Assembly (NCBI RefSeq): GCF_000144625.1
Contig: NC_014376.1
Location: forward strand, 558,001 to 622,000
Reading direction: 5' to 3'
Length of the DNA stretch: 64,000 bases
Origin: [Clostridium] saccharolyticum WM1
Lineage (GTDB): Bacteria > Bacillota > Clostridia > Lachnospirales > Lachnospiraceae
The notes under the pieces were generated by a model, which saw only the letters and a program-made list of their open reading frames with translations, was not told the DNA's origin and ran no database searches. Position 1 is the first letter of the stretch, and every line of letters begins with the position of its first letter. Below are positions 59,190-64,000 of the stretch, piece by piece. Position numbers and translations under genes: made by a program.

Positions 59190-62165
59190 TTGAAAACATT
59201 AAACTATATTAGGATGGGCCTTCTTTGCATTTTAGGTTCTTACTATTTGACATGGCGCATTGACGAAATCACTTTAGATACCTGGTTTCAAAAAATATTT
59301 GTGTTCATTTACTTTTTACTTATTCTTCTTTTTTTTTGGTTGTTAAGGCATCGGTATCTGAAGCTGCCCCCAATTACTATTCAAGAAAAAGTTGCGAAAA
59401 ATCTGGTGTCAATCTTAATAACAGTAGTTTTTGTAACGGTTGGTTTTGATGCTTTTGTTGGATGGCGATATGATCCAATAAGTATATCCATTACAGCGTT
59501 GGGGAAAACTGGAGAAATTCATGTAGGACAGAAGGGTACCGAGGTTTGGATTACCGAGATTAAAATAGATGGTCAGAAGTATGATCTATCAAAAGTACCA
59601 CTTGCACCCGAATGGGAATATCGAGATAATGCTAATCTTCTTTCTTATCAAAACCAACCTTCAACTATAGCTTTTGAACTGCCAGGCGCACGAAATACAG
59701 AAATTGATTTTTTGTCGCATCCATGGAGTGGTGAAGTACTTGTAAAGAGCAATCAAAAAAATCAAAAGATTGATTTGTATCGTACGGAAGATAAAGAAAG
59801 CAGTAATGTTACATTCTCTCTGCCAGGAGAAAGGGGAGTCTCTTTCATTTGGGATTGGATAGCTAGAATAGGCTGTTTTATACTTTTACTAGATATTATC
59901 AATACTGCTATCTGTTTTTTGATATGGCGTAAATCAATTAAGACGGAAAATAGTTCCACGTCTTCTCTGAGTCCCCCCCGTAATTATCAGTTGCTTTATA
60001 TATTGGCAGTATGTATGGGAATAGCTTTCCTTATTTTCCGACATACAAGTATAGAACTATATTCAAAGGCATATTTTGCTCTCTTATGCGGTGCATTTTC
60101 CGTTTTATTAATATTAACGGGTGTAGCATATTTTGCTGTTCTAAAAGAACATAATGTACAGCGATACAATATGCGAGCCTTTGTTATCGCAATCATATTA
60201 TCAGTATTTGTTGTGTTCCTATTAGTAAATAATCTTTACAATTTAGAATTTCATCCTACATTTACAGCGATTTTTTATTTACAGTCCTCCCTATTGTTTT
60301 CGTTATGTACATTAACCTTATACCTTTCATTTCATATTATGCCATCAAGTCTTTTAGGCGTAATGGTTCCACCTTTTCTTCTAAGTATTGTTTTACCTCT
60401 TAGTGGTTGGCTGAGGAGTTGGACAACAGGATCACTTTTTTTGGTAACATCGTTTTTGTTTTTTATCCTATTTTTTGCAATATATGTATTGCGTCAAAAG
60501 TTCGATTTTAAATATAGTAAAATTGAGAAAGCAGTTAGCAGAGTAAAAATCCTTTTCTTTGTATGCATTACTTTCTTCACTGTATTCTTGTGGAGTTATA
60601 ATAAAATTGTACTTTCCCCGAACAAAATACAGGGAGGTATATCCATTATTGGTTTCTTGGGTATATCTATGGTGTATGCTGCAGCTTTTGGCATCAGTAT
60701 ATTGACACTTTTACAACTGTTTAAAAACAAAATATCTAAAAAATGGATAACGACAAGAACTATTCGAATTCAAAAAAACGAACTGAAAGTGTTTCCGATA
60801 TTACTGATTTTTATGATTTTATATTGGCTTATTTGGTTAGTTGCATATTATCCAGCCAATATGAGTCCAGATAGTGTGGATCAATGGGGGCAGGCAATAG
60901 GGGTAAGTCCGCTGCTTGATGCTCATCCAATTTTTTCTACGCTATGGATTCGTATGTGCAGTCTCCTGTGGCAATCACCTGCAATGGTGATATTAGTACA
61001 AATAATTTCAACTGCAGTTATATTGGCTTATATTCTTAATTACTTTTCCTTATGGAACTTTAACAAAAAAGTACTGTTAGTACTTGGTTGTGCAGTTGCT
61101 CTTCTTCCCAACTCATCTATTTATGTGGTGACGCAATGGAAAGATGTGGTATTCCTGTTAGCTCTTTTAGTTTTGGCTTACCTCATGCAAAAGATTTTTA
61201 TGGACAAAAAAATTGGGGCTTTAGAGAATATTGCATTGGTTATCGCATTGAGTGGAGTGTCGTTGCTAAGGCACAATGGTTTTTTGATAGCACTGATTTG
61301 TGGTTTGATTCTACTCATTGTAGCATTAAAAAAGCGTTTGTTTTATAGTGTTGTCAGTATAATATTGGCAGCGACTTTTGTTTTTCTATTCAACGGACCG
61401 ATTTATAAAGCGCTAAATGTGAAGCATTACGGAATTGGCTTAGCTGGAACAGTAACAGACTGCGTTGGTTATACAATTTATTACGATGGAGAGATTCCGG
61501 AAGATATTTTGGAAGAGGCCACACAGACTGCTACTGTAGATTTTTGGAAAGCTCAGTTTGCACCGTTCCTTGCGTTTGACTATATTTATAATGGGGAACA
61601 TAACCTATCAAGTATTTATGCGGGCAAAAGTAGCGCTGAACAAATTGGCATCATTTTGCGTCTGTTTTTGCGCAATCCCGACATCATATTTTATGAACGT
61701 ATGGCAATGAATGATACTAACCTTTTTATCAATCAGTCTGAGGCACAGGGATCACTAAATTCGCGATATCAGAAAGATATTTATGAAAATGATTTCGGCT
61801 TTGCACATAAGGACACGACGCTAAAGACTTTGCTGGATAAATTTTTATCTGCCACCTCCTGGCAAAACCCCTTTTGGGATAGTTTTTTATGGCGAAATGG
61901 AGTTATGATTTGTGTCGCTGCATGGGTGATTTATTTCAATTTTACGCAAAAAAGGTGGACGCGAAACATTATATTTTTACCAATGATTATTAACTTTCTT
62001 ACGCTATTCATCGCTCTTGTGGAGCAAAGTTATCGCTTTACTCATAACATTGTACCCTATCTGTTGATTGCTATATTATTTGCAGTTATGCCCGATGAGG
62101 CTGATGAACAAACAAATATGGTTTTTGAAAGGAAGCATAAGAGTAAAAAGCAGGTTAGAGTTTAG
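59190..62165 (+). CDS. large GT-C-like membrane protein (DUF6020-like)
   Basis: 991 aa. About twenty hydrophobic segments; an early outer loop at 85-215 and a later loop region with YYPANMSPDSVDQWGQA (near residue 555, acidic residues in the first outer loop as in GT-C glycosyltransferases) and DAHPIFSTLWIRM. It resembles the large clostridial proteins filed as DUF6020. Possibly adds sugars from a polyprenyl carrier outside the membrane. TTG start at 59190 with GAGGGAGG before it. Identity of the family is moderate. Confidence 0.72.
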   Translation: MKTLNYIRMGLLCILGSYYLTWRIDEITLDTWFQKIFVFIYFLLILLFFWLLRHRYLKLPPITIQEKVAKNLVSILITVVFVTVGFDAFVGWRYDPISISITALGKTGEIHVGQKGTEVWITEIKIDGQKYDLSKVPLAPEWEYRDNANLLSYQNQPSTIAFELPGARNTEIDFLSHPWSGEVLVKSNQKNQKIDLYRTEDKESSNVTFSLPGERGVSFIWDWIARIGCFILLLDIINTAICFLIWRKSIKTENSSTSSLSPPRNYQLLYILAVCMGIAFLIFRHTSIELYSKAYFALLCGAFSVLLILTGVAYFAVLKEHNVQRYNMRAFVIAIILSVFVVFLLVNNLYNLEFHPTFTAIFYLQSSLLFSLCTLTLYLSFHIMPSSLLGVMVPPFLLSIVLPLSGWLRSWTTGSLFLVTSFLFFILFFAIYVLRQKFDFKYSKIEKAVSRVKILFFVCITFFTVFLWSYNKIVLSPNKIQGGISIIGFLGISMVYAAAFGISILTLLQLFKNKISKKWITTRTIRIQKNELKVFPILLIFMILYWLIWLVAYYPANMSPDSVDQWGQAIGVSPLLDAHPIFSTLWIRMCSLLWQSPAMVILVQIISTAVILAYILNYFSLWNFNKKVLLVLGCAVALLPNSSIYVVTQWKDVVFLLALLVLAYLMQKIFMDKKIGALENIALVIALSGVSLLRHNGFLIALICGLILLIVALKKRLFYSVVSIILAATFVFLFNGPIYKALNVKHYGIGLAGTVTDCVGYTIYYDGEIPEDILEEATQTATVDFWKAQFAPFLAFDYIYNGEHNLSSIYAGKSSAEQIGIILRLFLRNPDIIFYERMAMNDTNLFINQSEAQGSLNSRYQKDIYENDFGFAHKDTTLKTLLDKFLSATSWQNPFWDSFLWRNGVMICVAAWVIYFNFTQKRWTRNIIFLPMIINFLTLFIALVEQSYRFTHNIVPYLLIAILFAVMPDEADEQTNMVFERKHKSKKQVRV

Positions 62166-62197
62166 ATTGTATTTTATTATAAGAGGGATTGAAAACT

Positions 62198-63622
62198 ATG
62201 GAACAGATTTATTATTTATATGAAAAGTATAAGAAGTATAAATATCTTATGTGCTTTTTAATCGTATTTTTAATAATTTTATTATCTAATCTACATAGTA
62301 GTCATTTGAGTTTTTACTACGATGCATCAGGATATTGGGAATTAGGGAAAACATTTTTTGGACAAGGGAGGTTTAATATACTCAATTATAAAGAAGCATT
62401 GAGGGGATATTTGTATCCATTAATTAATTCAATGTTCTACCTTTTGGCGCAGGCATTGCATCTAAATGAAATATTTTTATTTAGGAGCGTGAATGCAGTT
62501 ATCGTTGCGTTTTTAATAGCTGTATTGATACCAAAGTTATTTTCTTTGATACTTAATAAAGAGATAACTGCTTTTCAGAACCTTGCGTTTTGTGTAATAA
62601 CTACTATTTTTTGGAGAGGATATTTTTTGTATCCTTTATCAGATTTTCCGGCATTATTTGCTTTACTGGCAGGAATATATATAGTGTTACAAAACTATTA
62701 TAAACGAATAGAGAGAGTACAGATAACACAAGCTATTAAATATATATTGGCAGGTGTTTGTATTGCTGCTTCAGTGAATATAAGACCTTCGTATCAAATT
62801 ATAATAATTCCGTTTTTTTTCCTATTATTTATTTGTTTTTATAAAAGGGTTAGCAGGAAAACTGCTGCAGTATATATTATCTGCACTGTGGTAGGGTTAT
62901 TAATTTGTTTCATTCCACAAATTTATATCAATTACTTTAATTTTCAGGTTTTGAGCCCCTTTATTCAGACCTCCTTATCTTCTTATGGAAAAAGTTTGCT
63001 TATACAACAAATTGAATGGGGCATATTCATGCAAAAATATGAGACTTATATCGGAAATGGACTTGAACCAGCGATGAGATATATTGATTTTCAGGGGCAA
63101 GGTATTTTACAAAAAGAAAATATTTCAACTATAAGTTCAATAGGGCAATATATTAAGTTACTGTTCAAGTACCCCGTAGACTTTATTTGTATTTATTTCA
63201 GACATATTTTTAATGGAATTGATATTAATTATAATACGCCTTATGTAGAAAATGCATATGAAAATAGAATTATATTCTCTATGGTAAATTACACTCTTTG
63301 GTTTTTCTTTTTGGCAAAGGTGAAAAAAGTAAAAAAGATTGAATCAGGGCATTTAGTTAAAGGCATAACTTATATTATAATAGTGCTACCTGCGTTGTTG
63401 TCTATAATGGGTGCAATTGAACCTAGATTTTTTATTCCTATTTTTATATTGTGTTATGCTGCCAATTGCTATACACTGAATATCAGTGATGTATTGAATA
63501 GATTGAAAAAGAGTACATTACTGGAGTGGATATCATTTATTGTGTTTATAGTGCTATGCTTTACTTTATCGGCTAACACGAACTTAATGCTTGAAAATGC
63601 TACAATACTAATAGGGAATTAA
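62198..63622 (+). CDS. GT-C-like membrane protein (GT39-like)
   Basis: 474 aa, about ten to eleven hydrophobic segments. The first outer loop contains FYYDASGYWELGKTFF and YKEALRGYLYPL, matching the DxxGYW/ARGYxYP-like first-loop acidic motif of GT39/ArnT-related glycosyltransferases. I use ATG 62198 (GAGGG ten bases before), not TTG 62189. It is 33 bases behind the previous membrane protein, so the pair may act together. Confidence 0.72.
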   Translation: MEQIYYLYEKYKKYKYLMCFLIVFLIILLSNLHSSHLSFYYDASGYWELGKTFFGQGRFNILNYKEALRGYLYPLINSMFYLLAQALHLNEIFLFRSVNAVIVAFLIAVLIPKLFSLILNKEITAFQNLAFCVITTIFWRGYFLYPLSDFPALFALLAGIYIVLQNYYKRIERVQITQAIKYILAGVCIAASVNIRPSYQIIIIPFFFLLFICFYKRVSRKTAAVYIICTVVGLLICFIPQIYINYFNFQVLSPFIQTSLSSYGKSLLIQQIEWGIFMQKYETYIGNGLEPAMRYIDFQGQGILQKENISTISSIGQYIKLLFKYPVDFICIYFRHIFNGIDINYNTPYVENAYENRIIFSMVNYTLWFFFLAKVKKVKKIESGHLVKGITYIIIVLPALLSIMGAIEPRFFIPIFILCYAANCYTLNISDVLNRLKKSTLLEWISFIVFIVLCFTLSANTNLMLENATILIGN

Positions 63623-63643
63623 ATTACTTATGAGGAGAATACA

Positions 63644-64000
63644 ATGAAAGAACAAACTGTGCAAATGTTAGAGTTTCCGCAAAACGGAGATGCAAGAGGA
63701 CATCTGGTTGTTGTAGAGGGAGGTGTAGACATTCCCTTTGATATTAAACGAATATTTTACATATATGGTTCAGATGCTGAGGTGGTTAGGGGACAACATG
63801 CAAATAAAAAGACTGAGTTTATATTAATAAATGTTTCTGGACAAAGTAAGGTAAGGGTAAAAGATGGAAAAGGGAATGAGGCAATTTTTGTTTTGAATCG
63901 TCCACATACAGGTATTTATCTACCAAAGATGGTATGGAAGGATATGTATGAATTTAGTGAAGATTCAGTATTGCTTTGCCTTGCTAGTGAGCATTATGAT
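63644..64000 (+). CDS. sugar 3,4-ketoisomerase (FdtA/QdtA-like cupin), partial
   Basis: 119 codons to the window edge. Starts LEFPQNGDARGHLVVVEGG, then IKRIFYIYGSDAEVVRGQHANKK (cupin His/Lys pair) and PHTGIYLPKMVWKDMYEFS. The family turns dTDP-4-keto-6-deoxyglucose into the 3-keto isomer on the way to 3-amino-deoxy sugars (Fuc3NAc, Qui3NAc). GAGGAG precedes ATG 63644. The aminotransferase and acetyltransferase expected with it would lie to the right of the window. Confidence 0.88.
   Translation, partial: MKEQTVQMLEFPQNGDARGHLVVVEGGVDIPFDIKRIFYIYGSDAEVVRGQHANKKTEFILINVSGQSKVRVKDGKGNEAIFVLNRPHTGIYLPKMVWKDMYEFSEDSVLLCLASEHYD

Noticed and set aside
1065..64000. tRNA, rRNA, tmRNA or 6S RNA genes
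   Set aside because: I looked through the larger gaps and found no cloverleaf ends or conserved rRNA stretches, but short RNAs could be missed by eye.

Overview
The window looks like the chromosome of an endospore-forming, low-to-mid GC Firmicute, most probably a Lachnospiraceae clostridium (Lacrimispora/Enterocloster-like). This is inferred from spoIIR, the AGGAGG-type ribosome binding sites, sigma-A promoters, the monoderm-type gene set and several small proteins that I associate with that family. Bases 1-43500 have an ordinary housekeeping/accessory composition. From about 43.5 kb to the end the DNA is visibly AT-richer, uses many TTG starts, and carries decayed genes and an IS, as expected of a variable surface-polysaccharide locus.

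Left part (1-20 kb): a nucleoside hydrolase; a short surface-sugar operon (GT2 glycosyltransferase, CDP-glucose genes rfbF-rfbG-rfbH, a LicD-like transferase); a BCCT osmolyte/choline-type transporter; a lipoprotein; a zinc-dependent phospholipase C-like protein; an alanine/glycine:cation symporter; two AraC regulators, the second followed by a ClpP paralogue; an autoregulated-looking XRE / variant peptide deformylase / MFS operon; a YyaL-type thioredoxin-domain gene split by a 21-nt in-frame insertion carrying a stop just before its CxxC motif; and a bile-salt-hydrolase/penicillin-acylase family enzyme. An IS30-family element with 13-bp flanking direct repeats sits at 20120-21817.

Middle part (21-43 kb): cyclophilin, GNAT acetyltransferase, YesL-like protein, small alarmone synthetase, Amt and P-II (the P-II gene has a promoter followed at once by an intrinsic terminator, so it looks attenuated), ispE, a GntR regulator, and a complete TetR-MFP-RND efflux operon that ends in two TolC-like exported proteins. 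The latter is unexpected in a monoderm. Then come spoIIR (with a sigma-F-like promoter overlapping the divergent ddl promoter), ddl-murI-DUF1934, and a block of an AAA15-type ATPase plus two tandem tyrosine recombinases. A 12-bp inverted repeat flanks the recombinases.

Right part (43.5-64 kb): an abundant-looking repeat-type cell-wall-binding protein, an IS200-like element with a nonsense-mutated transposase, then a polysaccharide locus. It holds an O-antigen polymerase/ligase-like protein and a truncated second copy, a polyprenyl-phosphate sugar transferase, an EpsD-like GT4, a Wzm/Wzt ABC exporter, two adjacent GT4 genes followed by a two-domain fusion matching both, a wrecked coiled-coil methyltransferase, two large GT-C-like membrane proteins and the start of an FdtA-type sugar ketoisomerase. 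The initiating sugar transferase, cytosolic GTs, ABC exporter and membrane GT-C/ligase proteins together suggest assembly, export and decoration of a lipid-linked cell-surface glycan.
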